A stretch of 64,000 nt of DNA from Edaphochlamys debaryana (taxonomy: Eukaryota; Chlorophyta; Chlorophyceae; Chlamydomonadales): contig JAEHOE010000190.1 in NCBI GenBank assembly GCA_016858145.1, forward strand, positions 1 to 64,000, in the 5' to 3' direction. The notes below the pieces were generated by a model. That model saw only the letters and a list, made by a program, of their open reading frames with translations, ran no database searches and was not told the DNA's origin. Shown here in pieces: positions 13,313-23,254 of the stretch. The stretch's first letter is position 1, and each line of letters begins with the position of its first letter. Position numbers and translations under genes: made by a program.

Positions 13313-13503
13313 TTGGCTGATTCAAGAAAGGTTGATTGTCCACCGTGTAACGCGACCGTCAATGGCGGGGTATGCGTCTGCGCGGAGCCGCGTCAGGTCT
13401 GATGAAGGGCCTTGATTCCCGCGAGGGCAGCATGTCAAGCTGCCAAGGGGACTACCGCATACCTCACAACATACAGGTCTACACGTGAGCAGACATATGC
13501 AGA
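13313..13503. promoter_or_regulatory. Short divergent intergenic region
   Basis: About 190 bases separate the putative methyltransferase start (minus) from the twin-CX9C gene (plus). This suggests a shared bidirectional promoter. No clear TATA box is seen. The call rests on spacing only. Confidence 0.35.
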
Positions 13504-13887
13504 ATGGCCTCCGAGCCAAACAAGCCATCCGATGCTTCCGCAGACGAATCTTTCCAACAGGACAGGCAGCGGCTAGCCCGTGACTTTGACCCCTACCTGC
13601 AAGACAGCTTCAGTATCTACCGCACAAACCCGCGCCGACAAGAGGCCTATGACCGATGCGCCCCCGACGTCGTCAAGTTCCTGAAGTGCGTGGACGCAGA
13701 AGGGCCAACCTGGTTCTGGCGGTGTAACACGCTGCACATCGAGCTGCAGCGGTGCTACGAGGCGAACAAGCCAGCCACCCCGCCGCTGCTGCAGACCTAT
13801 GCGCGCGACTTCAAGGACACTGCCCTCACGCGCTGGCAGCAGGCGAAGGATCTCTTCCACGATCTGACCGGCGGGAGAGGGCAATGA
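13504..13887 (+). CDS. Small twin-CX9C (CHCH) mitochondrial protein, CMC1-like
   Basis: An intronless 127-aa ORF. It has two CX9C motifs, CAPDVVKFLKC and CNTLHIELQRC, separated by a short loop with the WFWRC segment. Twin-CX9C proteins form a disulfide-linked helical hairpin and are imported into the mitochondrial intermembrane space by the MIA40 relay. The spacing and the aromatic-rich loop resemble the Cmc1/COX assembly family, so a role in cytochrome oxidase biogenesis is likely but not proven. No N-terminal presequence is visible, as usual for this class. The first ATG is used. It is the cleanest single-exon host gene in the window. Other CHCH families, such as small complex I subunits, are alternatives. 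Confidence 0.75.
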   Translation: MASEPNKPSDASADESFQQDRQRLARDFDPYLQDSFSIYRTNPRRQEAYDRCAPDVVKFLKCVDAEGPTWFWRCNTLHIELQRCYEANKPATPPLLQTYARDFKDTALTRWQQAKDLFHDLTGGRGQ

Positions 13888-15929
13888 GGAGGCGGGGGCC
13901 TGGAGCTGGGGTCCGCCCCAGGGGCGGGGGTGGCACGCCGTGCTGAGCTGGACGCAGGAGCAGCCGGTCCGGCTTTGATCTAATGGGCGCACGCAGTCCA
14001 TGGAATAGGCATATGCATTTGTGTGTGGGGCGGAAGTATTGACGAGAACTGCAGGTATGGGAACGCACTTTTGCGACGAGTGGGGGGCCTAGTCGCTGCA
14101 AGGACGAGTGGCAGCGACCCGAGGCACGGGCCAGTCGGAGAGAGGGGTGCCGTACCCTCTGCTGAGGCCGGCGCTGCTCGGACGGGGGCCAGGTCTGCAT
14201 GGGCTGCCCAGTTGCTGGCGCGCCTCCGTGAGCCAGCGCCTGCGGGGACCAGCCCGGGTGGCGCATGGAGCGGGGACCAGCCCCGATGGCGCATGGAGCG
14301 GGGGCGGCCCGCCTCAGCAGGTGTTTCCACACCCAGTGGTCCCCGGCGCTGAGGCGCCCCCATGCGCCGCATGCAGCTATGGGATCGGGCGGCAGCCTGG
14401 GGCCCATGTGCAGGGGCGGCGAGCTAGTGGATGGCAGGGCAGCTGTGTTGGAGGAGGGGTTGTCGCTAGGTGGCAAGCGCTGACACTCGGGCGGCTCGAG
14501 GCTGCACCCATGCCTGGTGCACGGGGTGGGTACCGTATTGCCAGGGGGCGAGGGCGTCGTCGCTGGGCCCCTCCCTGGACTGGTGCGTTACTGGTAGGCA
14601 GGCTGGGGCGACGGTCAGGCTGACCAGCGCTGGGCTCGCGACGGCTGGCGCGGGGTGCAGGCCGGGGCTGCGTGAATGGGAGCGGAGCATGGCGTGCACG
14701 GCGGCCGGCTTGCAGTAGGACAAGCATGATAGATTGATTGGGGGGTCGGGGGTGGTCCAGGAAGCTCGCCGGCCCATGGCGGTCAAGAGGAGTGCTATGA
14801 CGGAGGCTGACCGAGGAGTGCTGTGATGACGCGGCTGGCTGGGAATGCGAGCGAGGCGGGCGGGCTAGGACTGAGCTCTGATGCGGGTACTTGTGTGGTT
14901 AGTAGTGTGGTACACCGTGTGGCAGGTCCTGAAGGAACGTGACAAAGCTAAGTTTGACGGACGGGAGGCCGGACATTACAATCTGTGGATCTTGCAGGGT
15001 TGTGCGAGGGCAACCGGACTGCCTGTGGGACTGCCAAATGGCCCTCTATCTGGCGTAGGAAATGCAACGCATAAGCAGTGCCCCCGTGCTCGCTCCGGCG
15101 GCCTTGGCTGGGTGGCTGATGTGCGCAGAGCGGGGTGGACTGCGGTCGAGCGCCGAGGCGGGGTGATGGACGGCGCCCGGGGCAGGGGCAGTGAAACTTC
15201 GGTAGTCCCTTTGTAGCGCCTGGTCATTGAGCGTCCCCAACGTCGCCATAGAAGGGACTACCTGGGGCTTAGGAGCACGTTGCAGGCATGCAGGTTCAGC
15301 ACGATGCAACATGGTTGGTTGGAGGCTGCGGCCACCCGGCACGCATGGCGTGCCTAGCTAGCGTAGTACGTAGCAGGCCGGCACGGACTGCGCACCGTGC
15401 TGCCCTTGCCTGGCTACTCAGCAGCAGGCATGCTGCCTGTAAAATGCTTCAAGGCTTGCAAGTTGACACAACCGCCTCATCACGGCAATGGTCCTCCTCA
15501 GCACGACTGACACGTGCCTCGGCCGGCCTTACTTGGCCCAAGTACTTGGCTAAAGGGCGGAGCGCACGGCAGGGATTAAAGCAAAGCGCAATGCAGCGCA
15601 GAGCACAATGGCACGCACGGCAGGGACTGCGCACCCAAAGGTATGGTCTGTTGACCCAGCCAGACCCCGCGCACTGCGTCGGATGAGTAGATGCAGCGCT
15701 AGCGGGTACCAGCCGGTGCACTGCGCGTGCCCGGGGTGGCGAGGGTGCGCCGTAACTGTACACATGGGTCATGGCACCCCAGATCGGGGCTGACTTCATC
15801 GCTGCTGAGACTCGGCTTTGCGTGCCGCTGTGCAAGTTTGCGACTGTTCTGTTCGGCTTGCTCAGGGCATTGTGGGTCTAGGGCCGGGAGGCCATGACTG
15901 GAGCGCTGAGCTGATGTGTTGGCCGGGAG
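13888..15929. other. Non-coding stretch
   Basis: About 2 kb with only short, overlapping, low-quality ORFs on both strands. I see no conserved domain, splice-consistent exon chain or clear RNA gene. Confidence 0.5.
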
Positions 15930-16547
15930 CAGTGCTGCTATCTTCCTTTCGTCCTCCGTCGTGAAAGTTTCGAATCTGAGTGCTCTGCACGAAAGCGTTT
16001 TGGCAACTTTCGTGCAGGGGTCACGAAGGATTTCCCCCTGGGGACCCATGTTTCGTGCCCATGTACCGAGCGAAGGATTTGGCCCCTGCTGACCCCCATT
16101 CGTGCGTCTGGTCCAAGCTGGGGAACACTTTATGACAAGGTCTACCGCTCTACCCGGCACAAGGGTTCACGGTGTCAGTTGCACGCTCCCGGAGTGCTGG
16201 CACGCCAAGGAGACAGGGTTTACAGGGGGGTTGCTCGACGGGGAACACTTCCCGACAAGGCAATCATGCTGACGCCGCACCGCACGGTGCCTCCTGTGTG
16301 ACCCCTGCGCTCTGCAAGGACAGGAATCAAGGTTCCTGTAGCGGGGAACACTTTCTGACGAGGGGCCCTAGCGCAGGGCACGAATGTGCCAGCTGCAACA
16401 CGGCCTCCCAACCCCTTGTACCGAAACCGAAAGCCTGCGCAAGCCAACTTTCGTGCACATGTACCGAAAGCCACGGCCCCTGGAGGGGTAGGAGGGGGTA
16501 CTTTCGGTCAAAGCCAAGAGCCAAGCCCCAGGAAGATAGCAGCACTG
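15930..16547. mobile_element. hAT-type MITE (non-autonomous DNA transposon), 618 bp
   Basis: Starts CAGTGCTGCTATCTTCCT and ends with its exact reverse complement, an 18-bp terminal inverted repeat beginning CAGTG as in hAT elements. It is bordered on both sides by the 8-bp direct repeat GCCGGGAG (15922-15929 and 16548-16555), the length of a hAT target-site duplication. There is no transposase ORF inside. Internally the words TTTCGTGC, GTACCGA and GGGGAACACTT recur several times. Confidence 0.9.
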
Positions 16548-16653
16548 GCCGGGAGGGCCACATAGAGGGTGGGGCGGCGGTGCCGAGCGAGAGTGCCACT
16601 GCCATGTGGCAGTGGGAACCACCGGGGTAATGGGGGCGGGGCTGCATGAATCT

Positions 16654-18722
16654 TGTTGGCCCGGAGAGAGAGTTTCCATGCGCTACGCTCGGTTTCGGCT
16701 CGGTGCTCTTTGCGTGTACGCGCGGTGGGGTGAGCCAAGCAGTGCAGTTGCATGTTGTAGGAGGGAATGCGGACGAGCCGACCGTGGCTACCGTGGCAAT
16801 GGACGTCCGCTGCCGGAGGATGGACACTGAACAGCCAAAGGCGCATTCACTCCTGAGTGCACCCCGCTGCACCCCCCGGCTACCTTGCAGCACCGCAACT
16901 GTCCCCATGCTGCACACACACTGCACACTGCCCCACACTGGGTTGGCAGAGCTCCGCTCCTGGAGGAGGTGGGGTGGAGAGGGGGCGTGGACGCGGGGTG
17001 CACGTGCCACGTAGGTCACTGGCGAGCCGGCCTGCAGTCGGCTGGGAGTGTGAAGGCGCACCGCAGGAGGCAGCCGCGGTTACGAATGGTGCGCGCTCGC
17101 TTGGCATGCCCACCACGCGTTCTCTGCACCGCGGGTACGCCGTCGGTCGTGCCGCCGCCCCCACGCCACCTGGGCGGGCCCACGCACCCTCTGGTCTTGC
17201 GGTAGTTGCGGCCTGCTTCCATCCAGGACGCACATACAGCGCCTGAGGTGCAGGGTGTAGCTCCTGTGCAGCGGGAGGGGGCTGTGGTAGGGAAGGGAAC
17301 AGAAGAGCGCACCTGTGGTAGGCGGTGTACACCGCCGCACATGTGCGGCACCCGAAACTCTCAACGCAAGGCAACCAACAGAGCGCGGCCTCTGTCTGCC
17401 CAAGCGCTGCATGCAGCAGCCCAGCCCAAGAGACGCTTCGCAGTGCTATTGACCAGACCGAGGGCATCGGGTTGTGGGCGTTGAGGGCCTCCGTACCCGT
17501 GCAGGTGTGCCGGGGGTGTGGTCGGGGTGCAGCGGGGGCGCAGCCGTGGGATACGGCGGGACGCGAACAGTCAGCTGGCTGCTCTTTTGATCGGCTACTG
17601 CAGAAACGCCTACAACTGAGAACACTACATTCTTACCTGAACGTGGTCTTACATACGACGCGGCCTTCTATCTGTCCGACGACGTTGGTTTGCTCGACCG
17701 ATTTAGGCCCACAAGCGCCGTTTCTCGCCGCCTCAGGCGCAACACATATACGCTAAGATGTCATCAAGACATTGTATAGCCTTTGGGGTCGCCTTGGCTG
17801 TGGTCGCACTCGCGAGCGGGCCCATCGGGGCGACCGCCGCGCGCCTCGGCCTCCAGCAGGAGCAGGACTTCAGTGGCTACTTCGGCCGCAAGCTGCATCA
17901 ACAGCCAGCGAGGGAAACCTGCCTCTTCGGATGTGCGAAGTGCGTGAGGGCAGGGCGTGTGCGCGCGTGTCTGCCCCTCACGGGATCCGCTATCGTGTCG
18001 TGTGCGGGCGAGGGCCCACAAGCCACCTAGCAAAGTCCCCAGGGGGGGGGACTGCCGGGCATCCCCTGCACGTCCGCTGTCGAGGTTCACGCACACGCAT
18101 GGACTTGTCAGCAGCAAGTTAGCGAGGTACACATACATATGGCGCGCTTCTGATGTGTGGTCCCCTAATAAGCATTTACTGCGGTCCGCATGCAGCCCCG
18201 CCCGCTCCGCCTCACCGGTTCCTTCCGTCGTGTCCCCACCCACCCTACCTCAGGCTGGCTACGTGTGTCACCGCCACGTGCGCCTACTACAACGCGACGT
18301 ACAACGCCGTAACCGTGTCCATGGGCAGCTGCAAGGGGGCCACAATCTCGTGAGTGAGGGGGGCGGTGAGCGTGGGGGGAAGACCCATCGAAACGTGGGC
18401 GGGAGTTCGTGAGAATGGCAGGTGACCTAGTGAGGGGCAGGATCGGGCTCTTCAAGCGCTTGTCCATCCGCGAGGCATCTGCAGTGCCGGTGTCTTGATT
18501 GTCTTACCTGCATCTCACTCCAAGGCGTTGCTCACCGGCCACCCGCCCACCACCTGTGCAACCCCGCCCCGGCCCCCCAGCTGGTTCTGCTGCCGTGAGG
18601 CCTCCGGAACTTGCAGCCTGGACACCAGCTCATGCGTCTCGGGCAAGACCTCGGGCGGCAACACCTGCAACGACCTCACCAGCGCTGCCTTCTTCATGTT
18701 GAACACCGTAACGAGCTTCCAG
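16654..18722. repeat. Segmental duplication, copy A (pherophorin 5' region)
   Basis: Collinear and nearly identical to 36217-38299, apart from small indels. It covers about 1.1 kb of upstream DNA plus the first three exons of the pherophorin gene. The main difference is near 16980-17040, where copy B has an A-rich insertion and lacks part of copy A. Similarity ends inside exon 3, at the word AGCTTCCAG. Confidence 0.9.
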
Positions 18723-21302
18723 GCCCAGGCAAGGGGGGCGCGTACGAAGCACGCCATCGACTTGCGCTTGAGACGGCGCAACAGTCTTTCCTGATGTTCA
18801 GTGCCAGTCAGCAGCGAGCCTCTTGTCCCCTGCCCCCGCCGGTTCTTGCTGAATACCCCCTACCTCAACCGATCGATGTGTGTCCCCAGATGCACGACGG
18901 AAACCTGGACGGAACCAACAAGTGCACGAACTCGGGAGACTGCTGCGCCGGGGCTGGCAACGGCAACAGCTGCGGCGGCTCGGGCTCGGTCTGCGACTTT
19001 ACGATCACCGTCCCATCGTAAGTGCCATGGGCCCGATGAGGCACGTGTGTCATGGGATGTGCACATGAAGGCAGGCGCACTGCATGCATGCGGCCCCTCC
19101 TACGGAAGGCCGAGGATACGCACTACTCATGCAACTCTTAATGCATTCCAGCCATGCCGGTCACGAGTACCCCGAGTGGGTGCCTCGCCGAGCGTACATC
19201 GAGCGAGCACTGCCTCTGCCCTTGCAGATGCCTCCCGCCGCCCAGCCCGCCGCCCCCGAGCCCTCCGCCGCCTCCACCTCCCAGCCCCCCGCCTCCCAGC
19301 CCGCCCCCGCCCCCTCCTCCCCCGCCCCCGCCCAGCCCCCCGCCTCCCAGCCCTCCCCCGCCCCCTCCTCCCCCGCCGCCGCCCAGCCCCCCTCCTCCCA
19401 GCCCGCCCCCTCCCCCTCCTCCCCCGCTGCCGCCCAGCCCCCCTCCTCCCAGCCCTCCCCCGCCCCCTCCTCCCCCGCCGCCGCCCAGCCCCCCGCCTCC
19501 CAGCCCTCCCCCGCCCCCTCCTCCCCCGCCGCCGCCCAGCCCCCCTCCTCCCAGCCCGCCCCCTCCCCCTCCTCCCCCGCCGCCGCCCAGCCCCCCGCCT
19601 CCCAGCCCTCCCCCGCCCCCCTCCTCCCCCGCCCCCGCCCAGCCCCCCTCCTCCCAGCCCGCCCCGCCCCCTCGTCCCCCGCCGCCGCCCAGCCCCCCTC
19701 CTCCCAGCCCTCCCCCGCCCCCTCCTCCTCCGCCCCCGCCCAGCCCCCCTCCTCCCAGCCCGCCCCCGCCCCCTCCTCCCCCGCCGCCGCCCAGCCCCCC
19801 TCCTCCCAGCCCGCCCCCGCCCCCTCCTCCCAGCCCCCCCTCCTCCCAGCCCCCCGCCCCCCCCCTCCTCCGAGCCCCCCGCCTGTCGCTCCCGTTGGCG
19901 ACAACACTGCTACGCCTCCTCCCTCTCCCCCTGCCTGCGCGAACGACACCCTTTGGGCAGCTCCTCGTGAGTGTTAGCGTTGCTGCTTTACTTAGCTTGG
20001 CGTGCCGAGCTGCATGGCTCACAGTGCTTGATGTTAGGACCCTCTATTTATTTCAAGCCCCCGCGGCTCGTTGCTCAACGGTAGTCCCGTGTGCCCTGTC
20101 CCTGGACCCACAGGCAGCACGGGCAAGGCCCAGCCGGGGACCACTGTGCCCACTTTCAAGTTCACCACCGGATCTCCCGCGGCCTCGTCGTCCCCCCTCT
20201 TCACTTGGGACCCTCTCCAGACAATGATCACCGATGCCGGTTCTGACAAGTGAGTTAAAAAGAGCTCCGCTGGCGTGGGTCCGCAGCAGGGAAGGTAGCA
20301 CGGCCACCTCTCCGGAGCTGAATCATCAAGCAAAGCCAGCAGCTTATCGGCCGGCAGGGTTAACCCCGGCAACGTGGCCGCCAGCAGGGTGTATCGTACG
20401 ACCCGCCGAACAAAGGGCTTGATCGATCGATGCATGCCACGGCTGCCATGCGCACTTCGCTCGTCAGTAGTGTCGCCGCCCCCTTAGCTGATGAGGGTAA
20501 CATGTGTGCGTGCCCCTCCGTGTGCAGGTGGGGCGGCTACTTCACGATCACCACCCCGTCTTCAGGCCAGACCTTCACCACCGCCACCACCGCCACCACC
20601 ATCGCCGCCGGCCCCTTCGGCTGCGCCGGCTGCGCCAAGAACGACCCCCGCAGGGGCTGGGACGTCGGCGGCGTCATTATCCAAGTGTGAGGACTAGTGG
20701 TGCACTGACGCGGTTGCGGTTGCGCTTGGCTTGCCGGTGCTTGCTTGGTGCTGGCGGCTACGAGCGCTGCCCCGCTGCCTACCTGCCTAGCGAATCCGTT
20801 GCAATGGTGTGCTGCCGGCTTACAACTATGCGGAGGTGTAGATTGAGCCGCCCTCGCTGATGACTGGAGCCCCGCCCTTCCCCATCCGTGCAGTCGCGCC
20901 ATCAACGCCACCTTCGTGACCGCCTCCTGCTCCCTGCTCATCCGCAACAACGCCAACGTCACCGCCGTGGTGGACCAGGCCCACTTCTACGCCAGCTACA
21001 CCCCCATGCCCAACTTCAACCCAGGCCAGGTGAGCGTGGGCATGACACGGCGGTGCGTCGGGGTTTGCGGGCCCATGCCGCCGCGTCCTGCGTCCAGGCG
21101 ACTCGAAAAATGCTCGTTTACTGACGGGTAGCGTGTGGCTTTCCCCGCCCCTCTCCGCCCGCAGTTCCCCGCGGCTACCATCACCGGCATCCCGGGCGCC
21201 GAGGGCACCAACACCACCATGACCGCGCGTGTGGGCGGCACCAAGGCCGCGAACTCCTCCCCCATCTACCTGGCCTGCCACTGGGGCGTCGCGGCCTGCT
21301 GA
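17758..21302 (+). CDS. Pherophorin-like hydroxyproline-rich extracellular matrix glycoprotein
   Basis: Nine exons: 17758-17939, 18254-18349, 18581-18728, 18890-19017, 19228-19966, 20114-20250, about 20528-20687, about 20893-21029 and about 21165-21302. The N-terminus is a signal peptide (VALAVVALASG core). A cysteine-rich domain follows (CVTATCAYYN, SWFCCREASGTC, CNDLTSAAFFMLN), then a long rod of SPPPP and PPPPPPP runs, then a globular C-terminal domain with possible N-glycosylation sites (NATF, NVT, NTT). This domain-rod-domain layout is that of pherophorins and related wall glycoproteins, which are secreted and hydroxylated and glycosylated on proline. Intron 3 has a GC donor (CAG|GCAAGG at 18729). 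The rod exon enters in one frame and leaves in another. Two C runs near 19840 and 19865 are each one C longer than the repeat pattern predicts. That is either assembly error or a disabling mutation. Confidence 0.8.
19229..19920 (+). repeat. Proline-rod coding repeat (SPPPP/PPPPPPP)
   Basis: A ~690-bp C-rich imperfect repeat built on CCCAGCCCCCCTCCTCCCAGC blocks. On the plus strand it encodes alternating SPPPP and oligoproline in the frame set by exon 4. The other frames give long artefactual Ala/Pro/Ser or Gly-rich ORFs. It is a likely hotspot for length change. Confidence 0.85.
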
Positions 21303-21716
21303 GCGCGCGCAGCGCCGTAAGTTGCTTTACGAAATGCAGCAGCAGAGCTGGGCTCTAGCTGTGATGGACAATGTTGTACGCGCGGTGTGTGTAACAAGCG
21401 GTATTGTTGGTGACTGCGAACACATGTCCGCAGGGGGTGGGAGCGAGGGGTGTATATACTGACTGATCCGATGGGCACAGAGGTTCTTCATGAAGGGCCT
21501 AGTTAAGCCATGATGTACATACATCAGTGCACAAAGGCGCCAAGCGCGCACGTAATGTGCTTGCAAGCCAGCAAGGGATAATGCATGTAAAGAAGAGAGT
21601 CCAAGATTGCAGTGCCTGGATGGCCGGCTGGCGCATGTGGCAGAGGAAGGTACCACTCTCAAGTCAAGCCTCAGCTGCCATGCTGCGGTGGATGCAAGTA
21701 CCCCCTGCTGCCTTTT

Positions 21717-21866
21717 TGGGCTGAGCCCCCGGTGTCATGGAGCTAGGCACATACTTGCGATTCACGCCCATCCCAGGATTCCACAAGCCAGAGTCTGCTC
21801 ATCCCTACAGTGCATCGTTAAGGGCAGGGAAATTTTATCGACCCAACACGATCGCGAACTCAACAT
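21717..21866 (+). repeat. Interspersed repeat copy 1, left part (cut by the retrotransposon)
   Basis: Starts GGGCTGAGCCCCCGG and runs to CTCAACAT. It is collinear with 35290-35460 and continues at 34480 after the LTR retrotransposon, which split it. No coding capacity was recognised, and it may be an old transposon fragment. Confidence 0.7.
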
Positions 21867-23155
21867 TGTTGCACGAGGGTGGTTGAACATGAGGATTGGG
21901 TGTCCACGCGACACGCTCCTGCGTGTGCCGCGCGCTTTGCGGCTGTACCATAGCACTTGCATGCCCACGAGCGATTGGCATGCGCTCATGGCAGGGCACG
22001 CACATTGACAAGTCGGGGGTGCACTTCTAAGTTTCTACGGCATTCCGTGACATGCGGCGTGGTGTGTGTGGCGTGTGGCCTGGAGCAATGACACGTGTAC
22101 CACTGAGTAAGCAAGGGTCCCCTGGACCACTAGTTGTCTTTGTGGCGAGCGAGGCGCCCTGGATACCCTGGGACGAGTGGAAGGGCACCGTATGTGGGAT
22201 AAGGGTGTGTGGTCGTGAGGGCTGAGCGGTCGGGAGCACATCTGCGGCCTGTGTACAATATTGCAAGTGGATCTGGACCATGCAAGATGGGTGGCGAGGG
22301 CCAAGGGGGAAGAGGGTGTGTGGTTGTTGACGCTCGGAGGTGTTTGGTGGTCACGGCAATTGTGGTTTGGGTTGATTGATGTGGTTGTGCGGTAGTGCGT
22401 GAAGCTTTCAAAGGGGCCTTATGCGATTGCCCGGGAGTACATAAGGAGTGACCGGTGACGGATGGGGTAAGCCCCGGATCCAAAACCGTGATCGTCTGGA
22501 GCGTAAACCTGCCCTGACTCGCTATTCTGCGGCTTTATTGCCAAGTGCTATCCTGCCGAGCCCTCTGTAATCTGAGAGCTCACTTCTGTCTCCGACCTGG
22601 AGCCCCGCGCCCTGTTCCCAGAGGCGTCAGACACGGACCCCTGGTCCCTGCCCCCACTCAGCCTGCCTGCCCCGCAGCCGGCTGTGTTTGTCTCGTGTCC
22701 CCTTCAGCGCTCGCACTAGCGCCACAGGACACGCTCCCCGCTCCTCGCCTGCATCAGTGCGCGAGCGGAGGCGAGCGCATTGGCTTCCTACCCGATCACA
22801 CGCCAAACCCTGCGGGCCCTCAGCCCAGCCAGGTCTTCACCGCAGCAGCCCCGCGCCGCTGCTCCATCCCCCCCCCTTCCGTCAGCTCGCACCCCTTTGA
22901 CCCCGTCACGCTATACGCTTCCGCTGCATCACTTCCCAAACCTAAGTCCCACTTCGACGTGCGCAATACCCCTGCGTCACGAGACCCGCGCTTGAGACAT
23001 CCCGAGCCCGCTCCCTGAGGCGAGACCAGAGTCAGCGTCTTCACACGCTAGATCCTGGGCACCACCGGGCGTGCAGAACGATCCTAGGGCAGCAATCCAC
23101 ACGACTGGGCCACAAAAAAAATTGTGGGTACTCATTAAGTGTGGCCCTGCTTTCC
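21867..23155 (+). repeat. 5' LTR
   Basis: 1289 bp, starts TGTTGCACGAGG and ends CCCTGCTTTCC just before the primer-binding-like site. In the stretches compared it matches the 3' LTR except for one A in the A run near 23113-23121. Promoter and polyadenylation signals should lie here, but no TATA box stands out. Confidence 0.92.
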
Positions 23156-23172
23156 TGGTAGCGGGACCTGGT
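23156..23172 (+). other. Putative primer-binding site
   Basis: TGGTAGCGGGACCTGG directly follows the 5' LTR. TGG is the complement of a tRNA 3' CCA end and the word resembles initiator-Met-type sites. The exact tRNA was not identified. Confidence 0.55.
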
Positions 23173-23254
23173 TGTGCAAGTCAGTGGCTGCACCTCGCTC
23201 TCATAGCCGGTCAGACGTACAGTAACACCCAACACAAGAAGAAAAGGGGCCAAT

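Noticed and set aside
14881..15216. 111-aa ORF with a hydrophobic start
   Set aside because: It has no domain, no splice or promoter context and no similarity visible elsewhere in the window. Such ORFs are expected by chance in GC-rich DNA.
21867..23155. Small ORFs repeated at ~22 kb and ~33.5 kb as a duplicated gene
   Set aside because: They are identical translations of the two LTRs and have no domain or start context of their own.
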